Assembly: GCF_001592265.1 (NCBI RefSeq)
Contig: NZ_BCWP01000003.1
Location: 1 to 64,000, forward strand
Source: Curvibacter delicatus NBRC 14919
GTDB taxonomy: Bacteria; Pseudomonadota; Gammaproteobacteria; Burkholderiales; Burkholderiaceae_C
Length of the DNA: 64,000 nt
Reading direction: 5' to 3'
Shown: positions 17,389 through 25,183 of the stretch, piece by piece
Numbering within the stretch: the first letter of the stretch is position 1
Layout: every line of letters starts with the position of its first letter
Translations under genes and position numbers: made by a program
Notes under the pieces: model-generated
What the model was told of the DNA's origin: nothing
The model's database searches: none
Seen by the model: only the letters and a program-made list of their open reading frames with translations

Positions 17389-17400
17389 GAACGACCGTTC
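17389..17400. promoter_or_regulatory. GAACG-N2-CGTTC palindrome, probable TetR-type operator
   Basis: A perfect dyad GAACG-AC-CGTTC 28 bases upstream of the SDR start and 114 bases upstream of the ETF-ubiquinone oxidoreductase start. Sites of this shape are bound by TetR-family regulators of fatty-acid degradation in betaproteobacteria. It could control both divergent units. The regulator gene is not in the window. Confidence 0.5.
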
Positions 17401-17513
17401 GATTTTGCTGCCGAACCGAATTAAAATCAGTCACGCATTCGACAGGCCGGGGGCGCGTTTACCCCTAACATCCCGGCCTCATTATCAAGCGACTTCAGAA
17501 GAAAGAAGCCACC

Positions 17514-19205
17514 ATGACGAACGAAGAAATCCTGGCCCAGTACGGCCCCCGCGAATCGATGGAATACGACGTGGTGGTGGTCGGCGGCGGCCCCGGCGGC
17601 TTGGCCACGGCCATCCGCCTCAAGCAACTGGCTGCAGAAAAAGGCCAGGACGTCTCGGTGGTGGTGCTGGAAAAAGGCGGCGAACCCGGCGCGCACATTC
17701 TCTCGGGCGCCATCATGGACCCGAAGGCCCTGACCGAACTGTTCCCGAACTGGAAAGAACTCGGCGCCCCGCTCAACCAACCCGTGACCGACGACGCATG
17801 GAGCTTCCTGAGCGAAACCGGTGCCACCCGCACCCCCAACATGTTCCTGCCCGAGTGCGCACAGAACCACGGCAACTACATCATCAGCCTGGGCAACCTC
17901 ACGCGCTGGCTGGGCACCCAGGCCGAAGCGCTGGGCGTGGAGATCTTCCCCGGCTTCACTGCCGCCGAAGTGCTCTACAACGAAGACGGCTCCGTCAAAG
18001 GTGTGGCCACCGGCAACATGGGCGTGGGCAAGGACGGTGAGCCGACCGAGAACTTCCAGCTCGGCATGGAACTGCACGCCAAGTACACCGTGTTCGCCGA
18101 AGGCGCGCGTGGCCACTTGGGCAAGCAACTGATCGCCAAGTACAAACTTGACGAAGGCCGCGACCCGCAGACCTACGGCATCGGCATCAAGGAGCTGTGG
18201 GAGATCGATCCCTCGCGACACACTCCCGGTTTCGTGATGCACACCGCCGGCTGGCCGATGGACAACAACACCTACGGCGGCGCCTTCATGTACCACCTGG
18301 AAGACAACAAGGTCGCCATCGGCTACGTGGTCGGTCTGGACTACAGCAACCCCTACCTCAGCCCGTTCGAAGAGTTCCAGCGCTGGAAGACCCACCCCAA
18401 CATCCGCTGGTACTTTGAGAACGACAAAGGCGAAGTCAACGCCAAACGCCTGGCCTACGGCGCACGCGCCATCACCGCCGGCGGCCTGATGAGCCTGCCC
18501 AAGACCGTGTTCCCGGGCGGCGCCCTGGTGGGTTGCGACGCCGGCTACCTGAACGTGAGCCGCATCAAAGGCAGCCACGCCGCCATCAAGACCGGCATGC
18601 TGGCTGCCGAAGCCGCGTATGACGCCGTGGTGGCCGGCCGCCAACACGACGAACTGAGCGCCTACCCGGAAGCCTTCGAAAAGAGCTGGCTCTACACCGA
18701 ACTCAACAAATCGCGCAACTTCAAGAGCTGGTTCAAGAAGGGCCTGACCGTGGCCACGCTGATGAACGGCTTCGAGCAGTTCGTGCTGCGCGGCCACATC
18801 CCGTGGACGCTGCGCCGCGACAAACCCGACCACGTCTATCTCAAGCCGGCGGTCGAGTGCAAACCCATCGTCTATCCGAAGCCGGACGGCAAGCTCACCT
18901 TCGACCGCTTGAGCAGCGTGTTCATCAGCAACACCAACCACGAGGAAAACCAGCCGGCCCACCTGACGCTGAAAGACGCCTCGGTGCCGGTCAACGTGAA
19001 CCTGGCCAAGTACGCCGGCCCCGAGGCCCGCTACTGTCCGGCCGGCGTGTACGAGTTCGTGAAGAACGACGACAACACCGACCGTCTGCAGATCAACGCC
19101 CAGAACTGCGTGCACTGCAAGACCTGCGACATCAAGGACCCGACGCAGAACATCGTCTGGGTCACGCCGGAAGGCGGCGGCGGGCCAAACTACACCAGCA
19201 TGTAA
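17514..19205 (+). CDS. Electron transfer flavoprotein-ubiquinone oxidoreductase
   Basis: A 563-residue membrane-associated flavoprotein that passes electrons from ETF, reduced by acyl-CoA and other dehydrogenases, to ubiquinone. The FAD-binding motif VVVVGGGPGGLATAIRL is at about 20-36. The C-terminal 4Fe-4S ferredoxin-like segment includes CVHCKTCDIKDPTQ (about 537-550) and an earlier Cys in RYCPAGVYEF. The length is the usual one for the family. The ATG at 17514 has AGAAAGAAG upstream. The etfAB genes are not in the window. Confidence 0.96.
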   Translation: MTNEEILAQYGPRESMEYDVVVVGGGPGGLATAIRLKQLAAEKGQDVSVVVLEKGGEPGAHILSGAIMDPKALTELFPNWKELGAPLNQPVTDDAWSFLSETGATRTPNMFLPECAQNHGNYIISLGNLTRWLGTQAEALGVEIFPGFTAAEVLYNEDGSVKGVATGNMGVGKDGEPTENFQLGMELHAKYTVFAEGARGHLGKQLIAKYKLDEGRDPQTYGIGIKELWEIDPSRHTPGFVMHTAGWPMDNNTYGGAFMYHLEDNKVAIGYVVGLDYSNPYLSPFEEFQRWKTHPNIRWYFENDKGEVNAKRLAYGARAITAGGLMSLPKTVFPGGALVGCDAGYLNVSRIKGSHAAIKTGMLAAEAAYDAVVAGRQHDELSAYPEAFEKSWLYTELNKSRNFKSWFKKGLTVATLMNGFEQFVLRGHIPWTLRRDKPDHVYLKPAVECKPIVYPKPDGKLTFDRLSSVFISNTNHEENQPAHLTLKDASVPVNVNLAKYAGPEARYCPAGVYEFVKNDDNTDRLQINAQNCVHCKTCDIKDPTQNIVWVTPEGGGGPNYTSM

Positions 19206-19224
19206 GCAAGAGATGCACGGATCA

Positions 19225-19248
19225 CAACGGGGCCTTCAGGCCCCGTTG
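19225..19248. terminator. Hairpin terminator between ETF-QO and the precursor array
   Basis: CAACGGGGCC, loop TTCA, GGCCCCGTTG: a perfect 10-base stem 19 bases after the ETF-QO stop. There is no strong T-run. It could end both the plus-strand gene and the minus-strand precursor operon. The remainder of 19249-19370 shows nothing recognisable. Confidence 0.65.
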
Positions 19249-19370
19249 TCCATGTGCAAGCGCGACAGCGTGATCGTTCCACATCGCATCACAGCAGGCA
19301 AAACCCGCCGCGCCAACCTTCGCTGAACAGCCCCGACCGGCGAGCGATCACCGCAACGCCGCTACCGGCT

Positions 19371-19706
19371 TCATAACCATGGGAGCAGCCGCGGAGCCGG
19401 CGTGCGTGCAATGGATGCGGCAATGGGCTGCGCCTTCTTGAGAAACTCATAGAAACCGCCAGCGCCGGCCGCCACGTCCTCCAGCTCGTCATCGGACAAC
19501 TGACTGGGCCGCACGGGAATGACCCAATGCGCCTGTGACGGGCTGTCTTCCAGCACCACCAGCTGCAGCCCCGTGGGTACGTTCAACCCCTCGGCCTTCA
19601 GCACCTTGGCAGGATCCGCGAGCAGTTGGGCCTTGTAGTTGGCATCCATCCAGCACTTGGCAATGATCTGGGACAAGACGGACTCCAGTGTCATCTCGCT
19701 CATCAT
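19371..19706 (-). CDS. NHLP-type RiPP precursor peptide 1 (last of eight)
   Basis: A 111-residue precursor. Residues 1 to about 82 are a nitrile-hydratase-alpha-like leader: the helix SQIIAKCWMDANYKAQLLADP, then GLNVPTGLQLVVLED and HWVIPVRPSQLSDDELEDVAAG. The leader ends AAGAGG instead of the plain AGG of its neighbours. The core is about 27 residues, FYEFLKKAQPIAAS and ending PRLLPWL. It carries the Cys-Trp found in all eight leaders. Tandem ATGs at 19706 and 19703 follow AAAGGA. It is 97 bases after precursor 2 and is the final gene of the array. The family is a leader for modified peptides (TIGR03793-type); the product is unknown. Confidence 0.9.
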   Translation of the reverse strand: MMSEMTLESVLSQIIAKCWMDANYKAQLLADPAKVLKAEGLNVPTGLQLVVLEDSPSQAHWVIPVRPSQLSDDELEDVAAGAGGFYEFLKKAQPIAASIARTPAPRLLPWL

Positions 19707-19803
19707 GTTCCTTTCGTCGTTGTCTATCCATACGAGCCAGTGTCATGTGAACGCCGCCTATCGAATGTCAGACAGCGCAACACATCAGCAGATCACAGCT
19801 GCT

Positions 19804-20145
19804 TTAGCGGAGGAAAAAGGGAAAACCAGGGACCGGGAAAGGGAAAGGTTGCTGCTGCGGCGGCAAAGCCCCCCGAAGCAACTGGTCGAATATTCCGCCT
19901 CCAGCCAGACCGTCCAGCATCTCGTCCGACAGCTCAGCCGGGCGCGCTGGAATGACCAGGTGCACGGTTTGCGCCGTGTCTTCTACGGCACGCAGCGCAA
20001 CACCCTGCGGCACGGGCAGCCCCTCGGCCTGGAGCACAGCAACTGGATCGGCCAGCAGGCGGGTCTTGAAAGCGGCATCCGTCCAGCAGCGGGCGATGAT
20101 ACGGCCCAGTGCCTGCTCATGTGCATTCTGATTTTTGGTCATCAT
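19804..20145 (-). CDS. NHLP-type RiPP precursor peptide 2
   Basis: A 113-residue precursor. The leader has LGRIIARCWTDAAFKTRLL, LPVPQGVALRAVEDTAQTVH and ends LDGLAGGG. The core, about 29 residues, is strikingly rich in Pro and Phe (PPQQQPFPFPVPGFPFF) and has no Cys, Ser or Thr, so lanthionine or azoline chemistry on it is not possible. The open frame runs to 20229, but AGAAGGAGAA stands before the double ATG at 20145/20142. It is 158 bases after precursor 3, the largest gap in the array, and that gap contains a 12-base element also found before precursor 8. Confidence 0.88.
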   Translation of the reverse strand: MMTKNQNAHEQALGRIIARCWTDAAFKTRLLADPVAVLQAEGLPVPQGVALRAVEDTAQTVHLVIPARPAELSDEMLDGLAGGGIFDQLLRGALPPQQQPFPFPVPGFPFFLR

Positions 20146-20242
20146 TTCTCCTTCTAAGTTGAGGTTGTCAGGTGGCAGCGGCTGGTCTTGCAACCTGCCA
20201 TCTGGGTCCAAGTCGCGCCCCCAGACCACCGGGTTTTCATTT

Positions 20243-20254
20243 CATGAGTAACCG
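20243..20254 (-). repeat. 12-base element shared with the region upstream of precursor 8 (copy 2)
   Basis: CGGTTACTCATG on the minus strand, 98 bases before the start of precursor 2, in the longest gap of the array. The same 12 bases stand at 22706-22717 before precursor 8. It could be a binding site or promoter part for a second transcript covering precursors 2 and 1. Confidence 0.35.
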
Positions 20255-20303
20255 CATGGCGCAGAAAGTTCTGCCCCTGCTGGCGCAACACCGGCGTACC
20301 GGC

Positions 20304-20642
20304 TCAGGCCTTCGGATGTGGGAAGTACTTGGCCATCCAGATGGCGGCCAGGTGATCTTTCATGACATCCCGGCCCGTGCCGGGTGCCGATGGCGCTGTG
20401 CCGGCGCCCACGACCTTATCCAGCATCTGGTCCGACAGGCCGGCTGGCCGTGCCGGGATCACCAGATGCATCACTTGGGTCGTGTTCTCCAACACGCGTA
20501 GCTGCACGCCCTCTGGCACCGACACGCCTGCAGCATGCAAGACGGTCACGGGGTCGGTCAGCAGCTTGGCCTTGTAGCTTGCATCAGACCAGCACCGGGC
20601 CATGATCTGGTCCATGGGCTGCGGCTGTTCATGTGAGGGCAT
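20304..20642 (-). CDS. NHLP-type RiPP precursor peptide 3
   Basis: A 112-residue precursor. The leader has MDQIMARCWSDASYKAKLLTDP, VPEGVQLRVLENTTQVMH and LSDQMLDKVVGAG. It lacks a plain Gly-Gly: the junction reads VVGAG. The core, about 31 residues, starts TAPSAPGTGRD and ends AKYFPHPKA. The start ATG follows GAGGAAACCTGA. It lies 56 bases after precursor 4. Confidence 0.88.
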   Translation of the reverse strand: MPSHEQPQPMDQIMARCWSDASYKAKLLTDPVTVLHAAGVSVPEGVQLRVLENTTQVMHLVIPARPAGLSDQMLDKVVGAGTAPSAPGTGRDVMKDHLAAIWMAKYFPHPKA

Positions 20643-20698
20643 TCAGGTTTCCTCAGACTTTCCAATGGACAAGGCCTGCCAAGAACTCGCGAAGCAGG

Positions 20699-21091
20699 CT
20701 ACGAAATGCGGCGCAGACTGGACAGCAACTGTGCATTCTGCTTTCGAACCTCTGCAGCCACCAGGTTTTCCAAGCGATCACGGATGGGAGGAAGGCCGGG
20801 AACACCGGGCGACGTCAAACTGGGCATGGCAGGGATGAGCCCCTCGAACTGCCCACCCGCGACGGCATCCAACGCTGCATCCGACAGCTCGCTCGGCCGG
20901 GTCGGGATGACCCAATGCATCAGTTCAGGACTGTCTTCAAGCACTCTGATTTGCAGACCTTCGGGCAAGTCAAACCCCTGCGCCGTGAGCACTGCCACCG
21001 GGTCGGCCAGCAACTGGGCTTTGAAGGCAGCATCGGTCCAGCACCGAGCCAAAATCTGATGCATTTTTTGATTCATGTTGTCCTGATCCAT
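20699..21091 (-). CDS. NHLP-type RiPP precursor peptide 4
   Basis: A 130-residue precursor. The leader has MHQILARCWTDAAFKAQLLADP, LPEGLQIRVLEDSPELMH and LSDAALDAVAGG. The core, about 50 residues, is one of the two longest: a Pro/Gly-rich front (QFEGLIPAMPSLTSPGVPG) and a helical amphipathic end (LENLVAAEVRKQNAQLLSSL). The open frame starts at 21178, but AAAGGACGCTTC precedes the ATG at 21091. It lies 26 bases after precursor 5. Confidence 0.88.
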   Translation of the reverse strand: MDQDNMNQKMHQILARCWTDAAFKAQLLADPVAVLTAQGFDLPEGLQIRVLEDSPELMHWVIPTRPSELSDAALDAVAGGQFEGLIPAMPSLTSPGVPGLPPIRDRLENLVAAEVRKQNAQLLSSLRRIS

Positions 21092-21117
21092 GAAGCGTCC
21101 TTTTAATGCAATGGGTG

Positions 21118-21471
21118 TTACAGATTCACCACCGGTTTGACCGGCTTCGCGATGTAGCGCTCCAGGAAACCGAGCCATCCGCTGGAGAGTTGCGGCGCCG
21201 TCACATCGGGCAGCAAGCTACCCAGACGCCCACCACCGGCCACCGCTTCCAAGGCATCATCTGACACCTCATTCGGACGGGCCGGGATGACCCAGTGCAC
21301 GACCTGATCAGTGTCTTCCACCACACGCACCTGCACACCGGCGGGCACTTCCAACCCTTGTGCGTTGAGAACGGCCACCGGGTCGGCCAGCAGTTGGACT
21401 TTGAAAGCTGCATCGGCCCAGCAGCGGGTCAGGATCTGGCTCATTTTTTGGTTTTGTGTCTCGATATTCAT
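21118..21471 (-). CDS. NHLP-type RiPP precursor peptide 5
   Basis: A 117-residue precursor. The leader has MSQILTRCWADAAFKVQLLADP, VPAGVQVRVVEDTDQVVH and VSDDALEAVAGGG. The core is about 36 residues, beginning RLGSLLPDVTAPQ and ending AKPVKPVVNL. The ATG at 21471 follows GCAGGAACC; a start at 21486 is less likely. The leader is nearly the same as that of precursor 4, while the cores differ, which suggests recent duplication followed by core change. Confidence 0.88.
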   Translation of the reverse strand: MNIETQNQKMSQILTRCWADAAFKVQLLADPVAVLNAQGLEVPAGVQVRVVEDTDQVVHWVIPARPNEVSDDALEAVAGGGRLGSLLPDVTAPQLSSGWLGFLERYIAKPVKPVVNL

Positions 21472-21526
21472 GGTTCCTGCCTTCAAAAGAATGCCTGTGC
21501 CTCACCCGACGCACCGGGCTACAGGG

Positions 21527-21820
21527 TCAGAGGCGCGGTTTGTGTTTGGTCGACGCCAGCAACTGATCACGCAAGCTTGCGCCACCGGCAGCGGCATCCA
21601 GCGCTTCGTCAGTCAACTCGGCCGGGCGGGCAGGGATGACCAGGTACGACAGCGCGGCGGAGTTTTCCAGTACACAGAGTTCCACGCCCTGCGGCATCGA
21701 CAGGCCCTCGGCCTTGAACACCTCGACCGGATCGGCCAACAGCTTGGTCTTGAACGCCGTGTCCGACCAGCACTTGGCAATGATCTGGTTCAACTTCTGA
21801 ATTTGTATTTCCTGCTTCAT
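21527..21820 (-). CDS. NHLP-type RiPP precursor peptide 6 (short core)
   Basis: A 97-residue precursor, the shortest of the eight. The leader has LNQIIAKCWSDTAFKTKLLADP, MPQGVELCVLENSAALSY and LTDEALDAAAGG. The conserved His before VIP is replaced by Tyr. The core is only about 17 residues (ASLRDQLLASTKHKPRL). There is a second leader Cys in VELCVLE. The start context (AAAAGAAAAGACG) is weaker than in its neighbours. It lies 46 bases after precursor 7. Confidence 0.87.
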   Translation of the reverse strand: MKQEIQIQKLNQIIAKCWSDTAFKTKLLADPVEVFKAEGLSMPQGVELCVLENSAALSYLVIPARPAELTDEALDAAAGGASLRDQLLASTKHKPRL

Positions 21821-21866
21821 CGTCTTTTCTTTTCAAAGGTTTTCAGGGTTCCCGGGATGCCGCGGT

Positions 21867-22226
21867 TCACCGCTGCCATGGGTATGGCATCCGATAGATG
21901 GGGTTCGCCAATTGCGCAGCCGAATCCCCCGTCTGTTTCACGTTGGTCTGTGCCACGCTGTCAACAATCTGCGCGTTCAGACGCTGCCCACCGGCCAACG
22001 CGTCCAGTTGCACATCAGACAAACCAGCAGGCGATATGGGAATCACCAAGTGCCGCACCTGCTCGGTGTCGGCCAGGACCTGCAACTGCAGCCCGCCCGG
22101 CACCTCGACGCCCAACGATTGCAGTGCCGCCACCGGGTCCGACATCAAACGCGCCTTGAATGAGGCATCGGACCAGCACTTGGCAATGATCTGGCCCAGT
22201 GTCTGTTCATGTGTGTCTTGCTGCAT
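21867..22226 (-). CDS. NHLP-type RiPP precursor peptide 7
   Basis: A 119-residue precursor. The leader has LGQIIAKCWSDASFKARLMSDP, VPGGLQLQVLADTEQVRH and LSDVQLDALAGG. The core, about 39 residues, is polar at first (QRLNAQIVDSVAQTNVKQT) and ends in an aromatic/Pro segment, PIYRMPYPWQR. The ATG at 22226 follows CAGGAAAACC; the open frame upstream to 22274 overlaps the previous gene and is not used. It lies 44 bases after precursor 8. Confidence 0.88.
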   Translation of the reverse strand: MQQDTHEQTLGQIIAKCWSDASFKARLMSDPVAALQSLGVEVPGGLQLQVLADTEQVRHLVIPISPAGLSDVQLDALAGGQRLNAQIVDSVAQTNVKQTGDSAAQLANPIYRMPYPWQR

Positions 22227-22270
22227 GGTTTTCCTGGTCTGGTTTCGGTATTGCGGGAAACGGATCTGCC

Positions 22271-22678
22271 TCAACGGGCATACACCTCATACGTCTCGGT
22301 CCAGTCGATCGCCGTCCGGTTAAAAGGATTGAAGGAGGTCCATACCACTGACGCCTGGTTGCGGGTCCCGACAGGCTTGGACGCAACCAGGAAATAAGAA
22401 CCCGACACGACTGGATGGGGGGAAACGGAAATCGTCATGCCACCAGCGACTTGATCGAGCTCGTCATCGGACAGATCCATCGGCCGGGCGGGAAGCACCC
22501 AGTGCACACACTGCGGCGTGTCTTCCACCACCTCGAGCCGCAGGCCGGCCGGCACCGCCAGGCCTTCGGCCTGCAGCACGGCCGCCGGGTCGGCCCGCAA
22601 TTTGGCCTTGAAAGCGGAATCAGACCAGCATTTGGCAATGATCTGGGCCATCTTCTGACTCTGGGCTTCCTGGTTCAT
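22271..22678 (-). CDS. NHLP-type RiPP precursor peptide 8 (first gene of the array)
   Basis: A 135-residue precursor. The leader has MAQIIAKCWSDSAFKAKLRADP, VPAGLRLEVVEDTPQCVH and LSDDELDQVAGG. The core is the longest, about 55 residues, rich in Ser, Thr, Val and aromatics (MTISVSPHPVVSGSYFLVA at its start, TYEVYAR at its end), unlike the helical or Pro-rich cores of the others. The ATG follows AAGGATGCTCT. As the first gene it should be nearest the operon promoter, which lies in 22679-22900; I could not fix its -35/-10. Confidence 0.9.
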   Translation of the reverse strand: MNQEAQSQKMAQIIAKCWSDSAFKAKLRADPAAVLQAEGLAVPAGLRLEVVEDTPQCVHWVLPARPMDLSDDELDQVAGGMTISVSPHPVVSGSYFLVASKPVGTRNQASVVWTSFNPFNRTAIDWTETYEVYAR

Positions 22679-22705
22679 AGAGCATCCTTCGCTTGACTGT
22701 TACCG

Positions 22706-22717
22706 CATGAGTAACCG
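22706..22717 (-). repeat. 12-base element upstream of precursor 8 (copy 1)
   Basis: CGGTTACTCATG on the minus strand, 28 bases before the precursor 8 start. It overlaps a small dyad GTTAC (22699-22703)/GTAAC (22711-22715). The identical 12-mer recurs at 20243-20254 before precursor 2. Confidence 0.35.
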
Positions 22718-22898
22718 ATCCGCGGGAAAAGTTCGCGCAGAGAAGCCTTGGGCCAGGACCGCCCCCAGACGCGCAATTGATATGCACACATTTGAACCAT
22801 TCGCCCAGACCCATGTTGCACACAGGTGCATCCAACGCCAGATGGCACCGCCGCAGTGCAGCAGGACCGCCCAAGTCGATGCGCGCCTGCACCAAAGG

Positions 22899-22914
22899 TG
22901 GCACGACGCTTGCA
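22899..22914 (+). promoter_or_regulatory. Sigma-54 promoter of the downstream chemoreceptor gene
   Basis: TGGCAC-GACGC-TTGCA: an exact match to the -24/-12 consensus TGGCAC-N5-TTGCW, about 92 bases before the chemoreceptor ATG at 23006. Transcription would start near 22926 and would need an activator ATPase of the NtrC/FleQ class. The rest of 22679-23005 holds the 5' side of the precursor array and no gene of its own. Confidence 0.8.
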
Positions 22915-23005
22915 TTTATCCAGACACAACAAACCGTCGTCAGCTGGCCCATGCACCGCATGTCGCGGCGCCTGCGGTCAGGCTACCAACCTGCTGGAAC
23001 CCTCC

Positions 23006-24982
23006 ATGTCACACATACAGCGCCTTCACCTTTCGCACAAGTTCCTGATCCTGGGTCTCCTGGCCCTGTTCATGGCGGCTATACCCACCACGCTGTACGT
23101 TCATGGCGTACTGGATGACATCGCCAAGACCCGGCGGGAAATCGATGGAACGGCACCGGTCATCGCTCTGCAGAAAGTGGTTCAGCTCATGCAACAGCAC
23201 CGAGGACTGTCGGCCGGCATGCTCAGCGGCAACGAAGCCCTGGCCGCACGCCGCCCCGGTTTGGCGGCTGCGCTGGCCAAAGCCATGCAGGCGGTGGACG
23301 CGCGCCTGACATCGCGCGGTGCCTCCGCGTCCACGACTGCGGCTTGGGGCGATCTCAAGAAGCGCTGGGCTGATCTGGAGCAGCTCGTTGCCAACCGGCA
23401 ACTTAAGACGGCAGAAAGCACCCAGCAGCACACCCGGCTGATTGCATCGTTGATGCTGCTCAGCGAAACCCTGCTGGACGACTACAACCTGGCCCAAGAC
23501 GCGGGGGAAGACACCAGTGCCTTGATCCAGGGCACGCTGGTGCATGTGCCCCACCTGGCCGAGAAACTGGGCGTCATGCGTGCGCAAGGCGCAGGCGTGC
23601 TGACTCAGGGCAACCTGTCCCCGGAAGGCCGTGCCACGCTGGTGGCGCTGCAGCAGCGCATCCACGAGCTGTATGGCGACACCACCCGCGCCCTGGACAA
23701 GGCCACCCGCATCAATTCTGGCCTGAAAACCGCCCTGGGTTCGCGTGTCGATGACATGAAGGCGCGCGTCGGCAAGACAATGGCACTCGCCGACAAGGAA
23801 CTCATTTCGGCCAGCCAACTGACGTTGCCCGCCCCGGCGTATTTCGACGAATTCACCCACACCATCGACAGTCTTTTCGAATTCAACGCGGTCGCCATGC
23901 AACAACTGGTGGATCAGTTGGAAACGCGCGCCGCTGCGGAACGTCAGGACATGGCTCTGACACTGGGCCTGCTGCTGTTCGGCATGGCCGCGGCCATTGC
24001 CCTGGCCACGGCGTTTGTACGCAGCATCACCCGGCCCATCGACGAAGCCATTGCCGTGGCCCGTTCCGTGGCGGAAGGCGACCTCGGCATGCCGGTGCAG
24101 GTGGTCGGCAACAACGAAATCGCGCAGCTGATGGCGGCGCTGCACAGCATGCAGCAAAGCCTGGTGCAAGTGGTCGCCACCGTCCGGCAAGGCTCGGAGT
24201 CGGTGGCCACCGCCAGCGCGGAAATCGCCCAGGGCAACCAGGACCTGAGCGCACGCACTGAAAGCCAGGCCAGCGCCCTGCAGCAAACCGCCGCCTCGAT
24301 GGAACAACTCAGCGCCACCGTGAAACACAACGCCGATAGCGCCCAACAGGCCAATCAGCTGGCACATGCGGCCAGCACCGTGGCCATGAAAGGCGGCGAG
24401 GTCGTGGCCCAGGTGGTCGGCACCATGAAAGGCATCAATGACTCGAGCCATCAGATCGCGGACATCATCAACGTGATCGACGGCATCGCTTTCCAGACCA
24501 ACATCCTGGCGCTGAATGCTGCGGTGGAAGCCGCCCGCGCCGGGGAGCAAGGCCGTGGTTTTGCCGTGGTGGCCAGCGAAGTCCGCTCATTGGCCAGCCG
24601 CAGCGCCGAGGCGGCCAAAGAGATCAAGAACCTCATCACCGCCAGCGTCAACCGGGTGGAGCAAGGCAGCACCCTGGTCGACCAGGCCGGCAACACCATG
24701 ACCGAGGTGGTCACCAGCATCCGCCGTGTGGCCGACATCATGGGAGAGATCAGTGCGGCCAGCGCCGAGCAAAGCGCCGGCATGGCGCAGGTGGACCAGG
24801 CCGTGTCGCAGATGGATCAGGCCACGCAGCAGAACGCCGCCCTGGTGGAAGAAAGCTCTGCCGCTGCGGCCAGCCTCAGGTCTCAGACCCAGGACCTGAT
24901 GCACGCAGTGAGTGTTTTCAAGTTCAATACCGGCGCCGTGCGCCTGCCCTCTCCCGCAAGGCATGCGGCACTCGCGCTTTGA
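23006..24982 (+). CDS. Methyl-accepting chemotaxis protein with NIT-like sensor domain
   Basis: A 658-residue chemoreceptor. Transmembrane helix 1 is at about 12-32. The periplasmic helical sensor (about 33-310) contains [15 protein letters not shown], like the QxxRGLSA signature of nitrate/nitrite-sensing (NIT) domains. Transmembrane helix 2 is at about 315-337, HAMP to about 390, and the signalling domain has the conserved tip [19 protein letters not shown]. No CheR-binding pentapeptide is seen at the C terminus. The frame is open from 22826, but the ATG at 23006 starts the transmembrane helix and lies downstream of the sigma-54 promoter. The ligand is unknown; nitrate or nitrite is only suggested by the motif. 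Confidence 0.92.
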   Translation: MSHIQRLHLSHKFLILGLLALFMAAIPTTLYVHGVLDDIAKTRREIDGTAPVIALQKVVQLMQQHRGLSAGMLSGNEALAARRPGLAAALAKAMQAVDARLTSRGASASTTAAWGDLKKRWADLEQLVANRQLKTAESTQQHTRLIASLMLLSETLLDDYNLAQDAGEDTSALIQGTLVHVPHLAEKLGVMRAQGAGVLTQGNLSPEGRATLVALQQRIHELYGDTTRALDKATRINSGLKTALGSRVDDMKARVGKTMALADKELISASQLTLPAPAYFDEFTHTIDSLFEFNAVAMQQLVDQLETRAAAERQDMALTLGLLLFGMAAAIALATAFVRSITRPIDEAIAVARSVAEGDLGMPVQVVGNNEIAQLMAALHSMQQSLVQVVATVRQGSESVATASAEIAQGNQDLSARTESQASALQQTAASMEQLSATVKHNADSAQQANQLAHAASTVAMKGGEVVAQVVGTMKGINDSSHQIADIINVIDGIAFQTNILALNAAVEAARAGEQGRGFAVVASEVRSLASRSAEAAKEIKNLITASVNRVEQGSTLVDQAGNTMTEVVTSIRRVADIMGEISAASAEQSAGMAQVDQAVSQMDQATQQNAALVEESSAAAASLRSQTQDLMHAVSVFKFNTGAVRLPSPARHAALAL

Positions 24983-25183
24983 AAGTACAAAAGCCACCAT
25001 CCGTCGGTTGCCAGCCCAAGTCCCCATCGGTGCCAAGCGCAAAACACGCGGCCGGTGGCGATGGAGGCTGGCGGATCGGATGATTCTGGAAGGAGATTCA
25101 ACAGGAACCATATTGCTTGATGTCATCAACAGACCGCCACGGACCAAGTCTCCCCGAGGTAAATGAGCGCCTTTTGTACCCCC

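Noticed and set aside
17427-19115. A 562-codon minus-strand open frame opposite ETF-QO
   Set aside because: Shadow of ETF-QO with a repetitive, biased composition and no motif.
19371-22678. Regularly spaced similar blocks suggesting a CRISPR or other direct-repeat array
   Set aside because: The repeated blocks are about 240-base coding leaders, diverged at the DNA level but conserved as protein, each with its own start, stop and ribosome binding site.
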